The position numbers and the translations under genes were made by a program. A DNA stretch of 64,000 nucleotides from Phyllobacterium sophorae (GTDB lineage Bacteria; Pseudomonadota; Alphaproteobacteria; Rhizobiales; Rhizobiaceae): the NCBI RefSeq assembly GCF_003010965.1, contig NZ_PGGM01000008.1, positions 1 to 64,000 on the forward strand. The letters are read 5' to 3'. The notes under the pieces are model-generated. The model was not told the DNA's origin, did not search any database, and saw nothing but the letters and a program-made list of their open reading frames with translations. Position 1 is the first letter of the stretch. Every line of letters starts with the position of its first letter. This document shows positions 1-8,481 of the stretch, one piece after another.

Positions 1-200
1 ATATTCCCGAAGCACCGTGGTATATCGTCGAGGGCAATGACAAGAAGCGGGCCCGCCTGAATTGCATGGATCATCTCCTGCAACAAATTCCCTATGAGGA
101 TGTTCCACACGAGGACATCACGCTGCCGCAGCGGGTGTTCAATCCAGATTATGAGCGAAAGGTCCTGCCGCCGGAACTCTACGTCCCCTCAAAATACTGA
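1..200 (+). CDS. ppk2: Polyphosphate kinase 2 (PPK2), C-terminal end only
   Basis: The reading frame that is open from base 3 ends with TGA at 198-200 and gives the last 65 residues of a protein whose start lies left of the window. The segment has the PPK2 C-terminal signature: APWY followed by a VEGNDKKRARLN stretch and then LLxQIPYE. PPK2 enzymes transfer phosphate between polyphosphate and nucleotides in the cytoplasm. The Walker motifs would lie upstream and are not visible, so the subclass (ADP- or AMP-specific) cannot be judged. Confidence 0.85.
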   Translation, partial: IPEAPWYIVEGNDKKRARLNCMDHLLQQIPYEDVPHEDITLPQRVFNPDYERKVLPPELYVPSKY

Positions 201-686
201 TCGGGTTGGGAAACAGGCGGCCGAAGAACAAATGATCATCGCTGTACCGGATCAATTATCTCCGTTGGCGCGAACGGAAAATAAGTCCCTCTTATGCCGC
301 AGAGGTGAGCTGTTTCGGCTCGAATTCAACTGGCGCATGCGTCCGAAGATCAATATGTGGGGCGGTGCCATAATCGCAGCATTAGCGGACTTTCTCGCGT
401 GCATCAAAGTCCGGTGTTGGCCCAAAGCGGCCTCACCTGCAGAAGGACCGCACCGGATGGAAAGAGGGCCAACGATACGAGCGTTCGCAATCAACAGAAT
501 GCGTTTTTCGCGCGCGGCGATGCGACACCGCGAATGGGCCATTTTTGAAAGAAAGCTTTCCTGGTAACGCATAATTTCTCGAGTCAAAATCGATTTTGGA
601 GTAAAATTGCACAGAGCATTTAAAGGGCTGCAGCGTCCTTGCGCGCCGTCTTCGACGCGGAGCACTGTAGAGGAAAGGTGAGGCCA
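201..686. other. Intergenic region with no gene supported
   Basis: This 486-base stretch separates the PPK2 end from the BA14K gene. Open frames cross it on both strands, but none has a ribosome binding site, recognisable motifs or a plausible protein composition. Bases about 390-435 contain short motifs (agcggact, caaagtccgg, cccaaagcgg) of the kind found in degenerate intergenic repeats of rhizobia; only one copy can be seen here. The promoter of the downstream gene presumably lies in the AT-rich part at about 560-640. Confidence 0.4.
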
Positions 687-1193
687 ATGAAAAGGTTAGC
701 AATCTTTGCCCTGTCGCTGGTGACGGCGCTGACGAGCGTTCCGCCGGCGATGGCGTTTCCCACCGTTGCCGTGCCGAAGATCGAAGTCCAAGAGGCGCAG
801 CCGGTCCAGTACAGGCGTTACCGCGGCGGTTACAACCGTGGATACTGGGGCGGCTATCGGGGCTACCGCGGGCATGGACACCACAATGGTAACGACGATT
901 GGGCATTGGCACTCGGCGGGCTCGCGGTCGGCGCAATTATCGGCGGATTGCTGGCGCAGCCGAGGTATTATGGCCCCAGCTACTACGATCAGGGCTACTA
1001 CGATCAGGGCTATTACGGGCCGACCTATTACCGTCCGCGCTACTACGCGCCACGCAATTACCGCCAGGTCTATTATGGCGGCAACACACACACGCGCTGG
1101 TGCTATGCGCGCTACCGGTCCTATAGGGCTTACGACAACACGTTCCAGCCCTACTACGGTCCGCGACGGGCGTGCGTCTCCCCATACTATTGA
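687..1193 (+). CDS. BA14K-family secreted protein
   Basis: A 168-residue protein of the BA14K family, named after a Brucella abortus immunoreactive protein and typical of Hyphomicrobiales. The start at 687 is preceded by AGGAAAGG and begins with a clear Sec signal (MKRLAIFALSLV, predicted cleavage after AMA near residue 23). A frame extending further upstream lacks this signal. A Tyr/Gly/Arg-rich region follows (residues 35-60), then a hydrophobic glycine-rich segment (about 73-92) and repeated YYDQG/YYGP/YYRP units. The C-terminus (RWCYARYRSYRAYDNTFQPY) is the family hallmark, with a late Cys. Likely periplasmic or envelope-associated. Function unknown in general; lectin-like activity has been proposed for the Brucella member. 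Confidence 0.85.
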   Translation: MKRLAIFALSLVTALTSVPPAMAFPTVAVPKIEVQEAQPVQYRRYRGGYNRGYWGGYRGYRGHGHHNGNDDWALALGGLAVGAIIGGLLAQPRYYGPSYYDQGYYDQGYYGPTYYRPRYYAPRNYRQVYYGGNTHTRWCYARYRSYRAYDNTFQPYYGPRRACVSPYY

Positions 1194-1390
1194 TTGCGGA
1201 CGTAGTTGGCGATCCACCGGGCGCTTTTTCCGGACGCGCAGGCTATCGGATTCTTCGGCTTGTCCTCAAACGGCTGCGTCGATCGCCGCTTCTGGCGCGA
1301 ACGAGACGCCAGCCGTGGTCGCCTGTCGGCCCTAAGCGGTCACTAAACTGACCCGATTTTTGCGCCGTGCAAGCCATTGAAAACGGACAT

Positions 1391-2395
1391 TCACGGCTTC
1401 CTTGCGGAGATCAGCTGGCTGCCAGACGGCATAGTGCCGAACGTGATTTCGCCAAAGCCTGCCTCGGACAGCCAGCGAGAATATTCGCTCCGGGTATAGG
1501 ATGCGCCGTCGGAATAGAGGTTCATAAAGGTCAAATTATAGAAGACGGCTTCCAGGGGAGATACTCGGTCATCGTTGAGAATGCCGACTCCACTGATGAA
1601 CAGCCTGCCGCCCGAATTCAAGCTGGCATGCGCATTACGGATAGCCGCCGCCGCATCTTGGGGCGACAGAACCTGAATGACCGCCTTGAGAATGGCGAGG
1701 TCATGCGTCGTTGCCGAGGGTGCCTGGACGATGTCACCGATTTCGAATTCCATCCCATCGGCCAGCGGCTCATCTGCGAGAAGCTCTTTCGCAAGGGCGA
1801 CGCTCGGTGCCAATTCCAGCAGCGTCAACCGCAGGCCCGGTTTTGTTTCGCGCAGGCCTATCAGCGAATGGCCTGGTCCGCCGCCGATATCGATGGCGGA
1901 ATTTACCTCGCGAAGGTCGATCATTTCCGCAAGTCGACGGCCAAATATCAGCGCAATTGGCGCAAGACCGCGGAAGAATGCCCGCGACGACCCGGGATCG
2001 GCACAGGCGAAGTCGTGCTTTGCCGCCGGTTGACGCTGCCTGATCGACGTCGCCGTCAATAGATCGGCATGCCAGAGTTGGTCGAAAAGTTGGTGCTCGT
2101 CGCCGATATAGCCCGGTTTTCCACGCACGAGGTAGACTGCTGCCTCCAGGCTGTTGCGGAAGCCATCGTCGCGGATTTCCAGAATCCCCGTCGCGACCAA
2201 TGCATAGAGCAGGCGCTCGAGACGCCGTGGATCGACGTCGAGTAGTTTGGCGACTTCGTCTGCAGAAAGCGTGGCCTCACCAAGAATGGTGAACACCCCC
2301 AGCATAACGCCAGCATGAAGCGCGAATGCCGGCGCGACAGAAGCCTGAAGCGACTGGATGAGAGTTGGTTGCGGATGCGCGTTCTCGAATGGCAT
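1391..2395 (-). CDS. SAM-dependent O-methyltransferase
   Basis: A 334-residue protein of the plant-type/acetylserotonin O-methyltransferase family (Methyltransf_2). The N-terminal winged-helix dimerisation region has the expected pattern (VAKLLDVDPRRLERLLYALV). The C-terminal Rossmann domain carries the SAM-binding glycine motif DIGGGPGHS and a later ILKAVIQVL segment matching the family motif after the acidic SAM-ribose residue. The usual catalytic His of this family is not obvious in that segment, so activity may be altered. I chose the ATG at 2395 (MPFENAHPQP) because sequence upstream in the same frame is unlike the family. No neighbouring pathway genes indicate a substrate. Confidence 0.75.
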   Translation of the reverse strand: MPFENAHPQPTLIQSLQASVAPAFALHAGVMLGVFTILGEATLSADEVAKLLDVDPRRLERLLYALVATGILEIRDDGFRNSLEAAVYLVRGKPGYIGDEHQLFDQLWHADLLTATSIRQRQPAAKHDFACADPGSSRAFFRGLAPIALIFGRRLAEMIDLREVNSAIDIGGGPGHSLIGLRETKPGLRLTLLELAPSVALAKELLADEPLADGMEFEIGDIVQAPSATTHDLAILKAVIQVLSPQDAAAAIRNAHASLNSGGRLFISGVGILNDDRVSPLEAVFYNLTFMNLYSDGASYTRSEYSRWLSEAGFGEITFGTMPSGSQLISARKP

Positions 2396-2433
2396 CGTAA
2401 TGTCCGTGGGTAGGAAATGAAGATCGGCAAACT

Positions 2434-2655
2434 CTATCGGTAGACATCGACCTTGTCTCGCGTTTCCTCGGCCGACAAGGAAACTGGAGCAATCGAAAAA
2501 ATCACAGCCGTGCCGACCATAACGAATGGCGGCGGCCTTTCGTTGAGCGCAGTAAATGCGCCAATCGCGCCGAATATGCATTTCTGGGCGTATGTCTGAG
2601 TCCGAAGCCGGCAGCCGTGGCGAACAGCCCGAGCACAAGCAGATTGGGTCCGGCT
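2434..2655 (-). pseudogene. Decayed tail of an integral membrane transporter
   Basis: On the minus strand, 2583-2434 reads as a 49-residue tail ending in a stop. It contains a hydrophobic helix (FVMVGTAVIFSIAPVSL) preceded by GAIGAFTALNERPPP, which resembles the last helix of multi-spanning transporters such as the DMT/EamA or MFS groups. A second hydrophobic segment (NLLVLGLFATAAGFGL) lies just upstream, at about 2655-2590, in a different frame. The simplest reading is the frameshifted 3' end of an old transporter gene whose body has been lost. The family assignment is tentative because the fragment is short. Confidence 0.3.
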
Positions 2656-2999
2656 CCATCGGTTGCATTCGATGGATCAAGAGTCGCTTCGGAGCAAATA
2701 GTCCCAACCGTGATCTGATATTTCCCTGATATTATGGTGACGGGTTACCTATCCACTCACCGACGTGAGTACCGGGGCTACGGGGACAACTTAAAATCTG
2801 ATGTTTGGAAGACCAGAACTCGATCGTGAAATCGTACCAATAGCCGCTAGCAAGGCGCAAAACGGACCTCCATTCAGCGGCTAGTAGAACATCTGGCCCA
2901 TTGTCCTGGCACGGAATGATGGGGTCGTTGGTTCCGCTCCCTTCAAGGCGTAGAGAGCCAAATAACGCATACGCACCCTCCAATCATCATTGTGGTCGC

Positions 3000-3138
3000 A
3001 TTAATGACTGAGATGGGACCGAGAGCAGTCTGCTACGGGGCGCATTGAGCAAATAGCTTTCGTTCAGCAAAACCCCATTACGGTCATCAGGTCGCAACTA
3101 TCTAAACGTCGGCTTTCGGCCCCATCTCGGTCATTCAT
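3000..3138. repeat. Imperfect long inverted repeat (MITE-like or attenuator-like)
   Basis: The left arm at about 3000-3030 and the reverse complement of the right arm at about 3108-3138 match at roughly 24 of 31 positions, with the core TGAC(T/C)GAGATGGG(A/G)CCGA. The segment between the arms carries a third related copy, ccccattacggtcat at about 3072-3086, in the same orientation as the right arm. No transposase is nearby. It could be a miniature non-autonomous element or a structured RNA; no second copy was seen in this window. Confidence 0.45.
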
Positions 3139-3289
3139 GGCATTAGTTCAGTTGCCGCAATGACGGCAAGATAATGCATATCCATGGCTCATTGGAAATC
3201 TCACTTCAAATGCCCGCCTTGAAAAAGACCGGTTCGCCAATAATGTTAATAAATGGTTAACGACTGATTCTTGGATCCCAGGAGCATCT

Positions 3290-3649
3290 ATGCCAGCCTA
3301 TCAGGTCAAGTTCGCTTATCTGACGAAGTACAAACAGACACGTCATCTTTTCCACCAGCTGGTCATTGCCGAAGATGAAGCCAGCGCACTTGGGCGCGGG
3401 CGTCAGATGATGAGCAAGCGATCACCCGATGCCCGCATCGTGCATGAATCCTGCGTGCTTAGGCCCGACAGTTTCGAGGTCGAAAGCGCGGCTGCCCAGG
3501 GCTGGACCCTTAACGATAACTGGTGGTCACGGCCGATCAAGCCGGATGATGATCTGGCGGCAATCGCCAAACATGGTTTCGCCCACAGCAATCAAATTCA
3601 TGCCAAATCCGCCATGGACTGCGTTGCAATCGACAACCGCGCGGCCTAA
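3290..3649 (+). CDS. Hypothetical protein
   Basis: A 119-residue protein with a convincing start: CAGGAG lies a few bases before the ATG at 3290. It has no signal peptide or membrane segment. The N-terminal half is mixed basic and aromatic ([16 protein letters not shown]) and looks like a small alpha/beta fold; a WxxxxxWW-type aromatic cluster occurs near residues 71-80. I do not recognise a family. Its stop overlaps the stop of the convergent kynA by four bases, so the two genes share their 3' ends, but nothing else ties it to tryptophan metabolism. Confidence 0.6.
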   Translation: MPAYQVKFAYLTKYKQTRHLFHQLVIAEDEASALGRGRQMMSKRSPDARIVHESCVLRPDSFEVESAAAQGWTLNDNWWSRPIKPDDDLAAIAKHGFAHSNQIHAKSAMDCVAIDNRAA

Positions 3650-4485
3650 AGCTCCGTCCGCATGCTCCACAATTCCGGAAACAGCACCACTTCGAGCATT
3701 TTTCGCAAATAATTGACGCCGGATGTTCCACCCGTGCCGGTCTTGAATCCGATAATCCGCTCGACCGTCGTGACATGGTTGAAACGCCAGCGCCGGAAAT
3801 AATCCTCGAAATCCACCAGCTTTTCAGCAAGTTCATACAGTGGCCAATGCGCTTGCGGATCGCGATAGATCTCCAGCCACGCATCGCGTACGCTGTCATT
3901 GGGCTGGTAGGGGAGTGAGCAGTCGCGCTCCAGCACCGATTTGTCGATTGCAAAGCCCTTGCGCGCCAAAAGCCGGATCGACTGATCGTAAATGCTTGGT
4001 GCCTGGAGGAAGGCCTTGAGCCAGGCATGGATATCCGGCTTGTGTTCGTGGGGTCGCATCATCGCCGCATTCTTGTTGCCGGCGAGGAATTCTATCGCCC
4101 GGTACTGGAATGACTGAAACCCCGACGACATGCCGAGCGCTTGGCGAAAAGTTGTGTACTCGCTTGGCGTCATGGTGCGCAACACATCCCATGCCGAGTT
4201 CAACTGGTCGAGAATGCGTGAAACGCGCGCCAGCATCTTGAAGGACGGTGCCAGATCGTCCCGGGCAATATGCTGGCAAACCGATGTGAGCTCATGAATG
4301 ACCAGTCGCATCCAGATTTCCGAAGCTTGATGCTGCACGATGAACAGCATTTCATCATGGGCATTGGAAAGCGGCAATTGCGCCGTGAGGATCTTGTCGA
4401 GACGCAGATAGTCACCATAGGACATGCGTCCTTCGAACGACATCTGCGCACCTTCGCCTTGCGGATCATAGGGTGTACGGGTCAT
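3646..4485 (-). CDS. kynA: Tryptophan 2,3-dioxygenase
   Basis: A 279-residue heme dioxygenase that opens the indole ring of L-tryptophan to N-formylkynurenine, the first step of the kynurenine pathway. Residues matching the characterised Xanthomonas enzyme are all visible: F48 and H52 (FIVQH), Y110 and R114 (PSEYTTFR) for substrate binding, and H237 ([10 protein letters not shown]) as the proximal heme ligand. The [11 protein letters not shown] loop follows. Length is normal for the bacterial family. Its ATG overlaps the kynU stop (ATGA at 4482-4485), so it is the last gene of a GntR-kynU-kynA unit and is translationally coupled to kynU. Confidence 0.96.
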   Translation of the reverse strand: MTRTPYDPQGEGAQMSFEGRMSYGDYLRLDKILTAQLPLSNAHDEMLFIVQHQASEIWMRLVIHELTSVCQHIARDDLAPSFKMLARVSRILDQLNSAWDVLRTMTPSEYTTFRQALGMSSGFQSFQYRAIEFLAGNKNAAMMRPHEHKPDIHAWLKAFLQAPSIYDQSIRLLARKGFAIDKSVLERDCSLPYQPNDSVRDAWLEIYRDPQAHWPLYELAEKLVDFEDYFRRWRFNHVTTVERIIGFKTGTGGTSGVNYLRKMLEVVLFPELWSMRTEL

Positions 4486-5729
4486 GTGACGGCTCCCCTG
4501 ACCTGATATTCGGCTGCATCCCAGGCGCGCGTGGCCAGGACATCCTTCAGGATCGCCGCGGCCCCCTCCACCTCGGCAAAGCTCAAATAGAGCGGCGTCA
4601 TGCCGAAACGAATAATATCGGGCGCACGGAAATCACCAATAACACCGCGGGCAATAAGTGCCTGCATGATGGCATAGCCATTATCACATGAATAGGAGAC
4701 CTGGCTGCCGCGCCGGTCCGCATCGCGCGGGGTCACCAATGTCAGGTTGAATTGATCAGCGTACGCACCGACGTTTTGAATGAAGCAATCGCAAAGCGCG
4801 ACGGATTTCGCGCGCACTGCGGTCATATCGACATCATCCCACACTGACATTGCCTCATCCATCGCAACCATCCCAAGGACTGGCGGCGTACCGCACAGGT
4901 ATTGTTCGATGCTGCCTGATGGGGCGTAGGACGGATCAAAATCAAACGGTGCGCGATGGCCGAACCAGCCGGAGAGCGGTTGGCGGAACCCGCCCTGATG
5001 GCGCGGATTGACATATAGGAAGGCCGGCGCGCCCGGCCCGCCATTGAGATATTTATAACCGCAGCCAATGGCGAAATCGGCGTTGGCGCCGGCAAGATCG
5101 ACCTGCATGGCGCCGGCCGTATGACATAGATCCCAAATGACCAGGATGCCCCTGTCATGCGCAGCCTTTGTCAGTGCCTTCATGTCATGGCGGTAGCCGG
5201 TGCGGTAGTTGACGTGCGTGAGCATTAAAACCGCCACATCTTCATCAAGCATGGCGCAAATATCAGCGGCCGTGTCCGCCAGAACCAGTTGGTGGTCCTT
5301 GCCAATTTGCTTTGCCACGCCTTCAGCAATGTAGAGGTCAGTGGGAAAGTTGTCGCCTTCAGAGATGATCTTGCTGCGGCCGGGATTGAGTTGAAGGGCG
5401 GCGGACAAGACCTTGAACAGATTGATCGAGGTACTGTCGGCTGCAACCACTGTTGCCTCTTGCGCCCCGATGAGACGCGCAATCTTGTTGCCGACCCGTT
5501 GCGGCAGATGCACCCAGTCAGCCGCATTCCAGCTGCGGATCAACTGCTCGCCCCATTCTTGGCTGATCGTCCTTGCCACCCGCTGCTTGACGGTTTTTGG
5601 CAAAGCGCCCAGCGAATTGCCGTCGAGATAGATCACACCCTCCGGCAGCTCAAACCTGTCGCGGAAGGCGCGCAGCGGATCGGTCTGGTCGGCTTGTCTG
5701 ACATCGATCTTTGCAATGGTTCTTTCCAT
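4482..5729 (-). CDS. kynU: Kynureninase
   Basis: A 415-residue PLP enzyme of fold type I that cleaves kynurenine to anthranilate and alanine. The PLP lysine is K226 in the [13 protein letters not shown] motif, and the cofactor aspartate is D200 in WDLCHTAG. The N-terminal [10 protein letters not shown] motif is typical of kynureninases. I start it at 5729 (MERTIAK) because AAGGGA lies six bases upstream; an in-frame ATG at 5744 has no Shine-Dalgarno. It lies 18 bases after the GntR gene and overlaps kynA, so the three are probably one transcript. Confidence 0.96.
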   Translation of the reverse strand: MERTIAKIDVRQADQTDPLRAFRDRFELPEGVIYLDGNSLGALPKTVKQRVARTISQEWGEQLIRSWNAADWVHLPQRVGNKIARLIGAQEATVVAADSTSINLFKVLSAALQLNPGRSKIISEGDNFPTDLYIAEGVAKQIGKDHQLVLADTAADICAMLDEDVAVLMLTHVNYRTGYRHDMKALTKAAHDRGILVIWDLCHTAGAMQVDLAGANADFAIGCGYKYLNGGPGAPAFLYVNPRHQGGFRQPLSGWFGHRAPFDFDPSYAPSGSIEQYLCGTPPVLGMVAMDEAMSVWDDVDMTAVRAKSVALCDCFIQNVGAYADQFNLTLVTPRDADRRGSQVSYSCDNGYAIMQALIARGVIGDFRAPDIIRFGMTPLYLSFAEVEGAAAILKDVLATRAWDAAEYQVRGAVT

Positions 5730-5747
5730 GTCGTCCCTTTTCATAAA

Positions 5748-6491
5748 TCAGGCAGCCGCATCGATGCCGGCAATGCCACTGGCCTTGGCAAGCTTAAGAA
5801 AGGCTTCCTTGGCAAGACCCACGTGATCGAGCATCAAGGCTTCCGCCCTGACCTTGTCGCGATCGAGTGCCGCCTGCATCAGCGCTGTATGCGCATCGAT
5901 GCCGAGCGCTTCGCGCGACAGAACGCCGAGTGCACCATCGCCTTTTGCCTCGGCGGCACGGTTGAGATGGTCGATGCGCAAGATGATGTATCGCCGATAG
6001 CGCTGCAGCTGCGCATTGACCTGTTGGGCAAAATTCATCATCCATATCGAAGACGCGCCGGCAATCAGCGCAAAGTGAAATTCGCTGTGGGCAGCATCCC
6101 ACACATCAATGGCCGCTGATTGTGAAAACGAATTGGGGACCTGGCATTTCGACAAGCGATAATGGGCACTTACCAGGCTGGCCTCCCAGTCACGCCCGCC
6201 CTTCTCGATGGAACGCAGCAGTAACTGCGTTTCGATCGCTGATCGCGCCGATTCCAGGTCCTCCAGCTCTTCCAGCGTCATGGTCGCAACGCGAAACCCT
6301 TTGTTTGCTTCGGTCGTGACAAAGTTTTCGGCGTGAAGACGGTTCAATGCTTCCCGCACCGGGGTTGCGCTGCTGCCAAGCTCCTGCGCGAGCGCACGCA
6401 GGCGCAAGGATTGGCCCGGCCGCAATCCCCCATTGAGGATGCGCGATCGCAGCGCCGCATAGAGGCTGTCCGATTTGACCCTTTCGGCCAT
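5748..6491 (-). CDS. GntR-family (FCD) transcriptional regulator of the kyn island
   Basis: A 247-residue regulator with an N-terminal winged helix-turn-helix (about residues 8-72, including SLRLRALAQELGSSATPVREAL) and an FCD ligand domain with the helix-rich layout and a histidine pair (AHSEFHFALI) expected for metal or ligand binding. It heads the leftward kyn unit and is divergent from the ABC importer operon. By position it is the likely regulator of both units and would sense tryptophan, kynurenine or anthranilate. That ligand is an inference; no operator has been proven. Confidence 0.85.
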   Translation of the reverse strand: MAERVKSDSLYAALRSRILNGGLRPGQSLRLRALAQELGSSATPVREALNRLHAENFVTTEANKGFRVATMTLEELEDLESARSAIETQLLLRSIEKGGRDWEASLVSAHYRLSKCQVPNSFSQSAAIDVWDAAHSEFHFALIAGASSIWMMNFAQQVNAQLQRYRRYIILRIDHLNRAAEAKGDGALGVLSREALGIDAHTALMQAALDRDKVRAEALMLDHVGLAKEAFLKLAKASGIAGIDAAA

Positions 6492-6606
6492 TGTTTTCCC
6501 TTCGGCTTCGCCGTTTTGTATTGTATATCATTTCACGTTTGTTATATTATTTTCAAGCCTCATCTCGCTCTGGGAGAAGCAAGACACAAATAAGGGAGAA
6601 CAATCG
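6492..6606. promoter_or_regulatory. Divergent promoter region of the kyn island
   Basis: This AT-rich 115-base gap separates the GntR gene from the importer operon and must contain promoters in both directions. TTGTATATCA at 6521-6530 resembles the TnGTnnnACnA-type half-palindrome bound by FadR/VanR-type GntR proteins, though it is not a perfect palindrome. AAGGGAGAA just before 6607 is the ribosome binding site of the binding-protein gene. Confidence 0.45.
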
Positions 6607-7581
6607 ATGATCGGCGCAAATTATGTAGCGCGTACAGCGCTCGCGGCAGCGCTCGGCTTGGGCCTTGGCCTTGGAGCTGCCTTTGCCGAAACCAAGATCG
6701 GCATTGCCCAGTTTGGCAAGCATCCGCAGCTGGATGAAACCGTGACAGCATTCAAGGCGGAACTCGCCAAGCTTGGCGTAGCGGACGCAGTATATGACGA
6801 ATTGCAGGTCAATTTTGACGCGACGCTTATCCCGCAAATGGTCACCAAGCTTGTTTCCACCAGCCCGAAGCTCATTCTTGCCGTGACAACCCCCGTTGCG
6901 CAGGGCGCGCGGCAAATCGTCGGCAATTCCGGCACGCCGGTGGTCTTTGCGGCCGTCACCGATCCGGTCGCGGCCAAGCTGACGCCGTCATGGGAAGCGG
7001 GCGATGCCGGCATGACCGGTGCGTCCGACCTTCAGGATGTCAGCTCGGTGGTCAAGTTCGTCCGCAAGTTGCTGCCGGACGCAAAGCGCCTTGCCTATCT
7101 CTATAATCCCGGCGAGGACAATGATGTTGCCGTGTTGAAGCTGATCAAGGATGCGGCGGCGGCCGAGGGCATGGAGCTGGTTGAAGTCGGCCTCGACAAC
7201 ACCAACGACATTCCCATCCGTGTCAGCTCGCTCGCCGGCAAGGCCGATGTGATCTATGTGCCGGGTTCGAACCTGGTCCAGCCGGCGGTTCCGGCTGTCG
7301 CGGCTGCGGCGCTCAGCGTCAATATTCCGATCGTCAACGCCTCGGCCCAGGCCGTCCGCGATGGTCTTGTTGCCGCTGCATTCGAAGTCTCTTACACAAA
7401 GGTCGGCCAGAATGCCGCCAAGCTGGCATCAGAGATCATCGCCGGCAAGTCGCCAGCCAGCCTCGCCCCGATCAAGCCGACGTATGAAGACCATACGGCG
7501 CTGATCAATGAGGCCGTTCTGGCGAAAACCGGCCAGAAAGTGCCCGATAGCTTCAAAGATTGTGAGTGCTTCGTCAAATAA
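6607..7581 (+). CDS. ABC transporter substrate-binding protein, TrpX type
   Basis: A 324-residue periplasmic binding protein of the ABC_sub_bind family (PF04392), the group that includes the streptococcal tryptophan-import protein TrpX. The start at 6607 follows AAGGGAGAA and yields a classic Sec signal with a GLGLGLGAAFA hydrophobic core, cleaved near residue 27. The mature protein begins ETKIGIAQFGKHPQLDETV, typical of the family. It is the first gene of an importer operon with an ATPase and permease of the same subclass. Linkage to kynA, kynU and an arylformamidase suggests that tryptophan, kynurenine or formylkynurenine is bound; the exact ligand is inferred. Confidence 0.85.
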   Translation: MIGANYVARTALAAALGLGLGLGAAFAETKIGIAQFGKHPQLDETVTAFKAELAKLGVADAVYDELQVNFDATLIPQMVTKLVSTSPKLILAVTTPVAQGARQIVGNSGTPVVFAAVTDPVAAKLTPSWEAGDAGMTGASDLQDVSSVVKFVRKLLPDAKRLAYLYNPGEDNDVAVLKLIKDAAAAEGMELVEVGLDNTNDIPIRVSSLAGKADVIYVPGSNLVQPAVPAVAAAALSVNIPIVNASAQAVRDGLVAAAFEVSYTKVGQNAAKLASEIIAGKSPASLAPIKPTYEDHTALINEAVLAKTGQKVPDSFKDCECFVK

Positions 7582-7606
7582 GCCTTCTCCTTTAGGACAC
7601 AAACAT

Positions 7607-7640
7607 ATAGTTCCTGCCCCATCCGTGGCGCAGGAACTAT
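7607..7640 (+). terminator. Intercistronic stem-loop
   Basis: Perfect 11-base arms (ATAGTTCCTGC at 7607-7617 and its complement at 7630-7640) flank a 12-base loop in the gap after the binding-protein gene. There is no U-run after it. Such hairpins commonly protect or partly attenuate the 3' end of binding-protein messages, so that the soluble protein is made in excess over the membrane components. Confidence 0.7.
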
Positions 7641-7682
7641 TGCCACAGGGCGGCGCGTTGCCTTGGTTTTGAGGGCTTACAC

Positions 7683-8477
7683 ATGACAACCGACATGCTT
7701 TCCGTTAAGGGCGGCACCAAGATTTTTTACCGGGGCACGCAGGACGAGCGCCGGGCACTCGACGGCCTCACTATCACGCTGAAACCAGCGGATTTCTGTG
7801 TCGTGATCGGCAGCAATGGCGCAGGCAAGTCGAGTTTTCTCAATGCAGTTTCCGGCAAGATGCCGCTCGACTCGGGCCGTATCTGCATCGATGGCCAGGA
7901 TGTCACCAAACTCAATGCGCATCGCCGTGCCCAGTTCATTGCCCGCGTTTTCCAGGACCCGATGATCGGCACGGCGCCAACCATGACCATCGGCGAAAAC
8001 ATGCTCCTGGCTGAGCTGCGGGGAAAACCGCGAGGCTTTTCCTATGGTCTTACCGCGGCGCGGCGGGCCAAATACAGCAAACAGCTGGCCGAACTCAATC
8101 TTGGGCTTGAAAAGCGGTTGGATATGGCTGTTGGACTTCTTTCGGGCGGGCAGCGCCAGTCGCTGTCGCTGGTCATGGCCGTATCAACGCAGCCCAAGCT
8201 TCTGCTGCTTGACGAGCACACGGCAGCGCTCGATCCCCGCACGGCCAGGCTTGTCATGGATACGACGGTGCGCGCGGTGGAAGAATTGCAGCTGACGACG
8301 CTGATGGTCACCCACAACATGGAACATGCGATCAAATACGGCAACAAGATCGTTATGATGGATGCGGGCAAGGTACTGGTTGAGATCGGTCAGGAGGAGA
8401 AACGCGGTATCACCGTTTCGGATCTTATTGACCGCTTCCACACCAAATCCGACGCCATCGCACTGCAGGGGAGCTGA
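7683..8477 (+). CDS. ABC transporter ATP-binding protein, TrpZ-like
   Basis: A 264-residue ATPase with Walker A GSNGAGKS (43-50), a LLSGGQRQSLSL signature and Walker B LLLLDEHTAALDP. The histidine after DE, in place of the more usual proline, is characteristic of this importer subclass. It follows the stem-loop after the binding-protein gene and is followed four bases later by the permease, forming a complete importer. Confidence 0.88.
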   Translation: MTTDMLSVKGGTKIFYRGTQDERRALDGLTITLKPADFCVVIGSNGAGKSSFLNAVSGKMPLDSGRICIDGQDVTKLNAHRRAQFIARVFQDPMIGTAPTMTIGENMLLAELRGKPRGFSYGLTAARRAKYSKQLAELNLGLEKRLDMAVGLLSGGQRQSLSLVMAVSTQPKLLLLDEHTAALDPRTARLVMDTTVRAVEELQLTTLMVTHNMEHAIKYGNKIVMMDAGKVLVEIGQEEKRGITVSDLIDRFHTKSDAIALQGS

Positions 8478-8481
8478 GACC

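Larger units (their letters stand above)
2396..3289. other. Long non-coding stretch with gene remnants
   Basis: About 890 bases lie between the methyltransferase start and the next small gene. I see a decayed membrane-protein tail (2434-2655, minus strand) and an imperfect inverted-repeat element (3000-3138). An 83-codon minus-strand frame at 2732-2983 has no ribosome binding site and no recognisable motif, and I do not call it a gene. Bases 3180-3289 are AT-rich and probably hold the promoter of the small gene at 3290. Confidence 0.5.

Noticed and set aside
2732-2983. An 83-codon minus-strand frame in the intergenic region
   Set aside because: No Shine-Dalgarno, no motif, mixed composition, and it lies in DNA that also carries decayed sequence and repeats.
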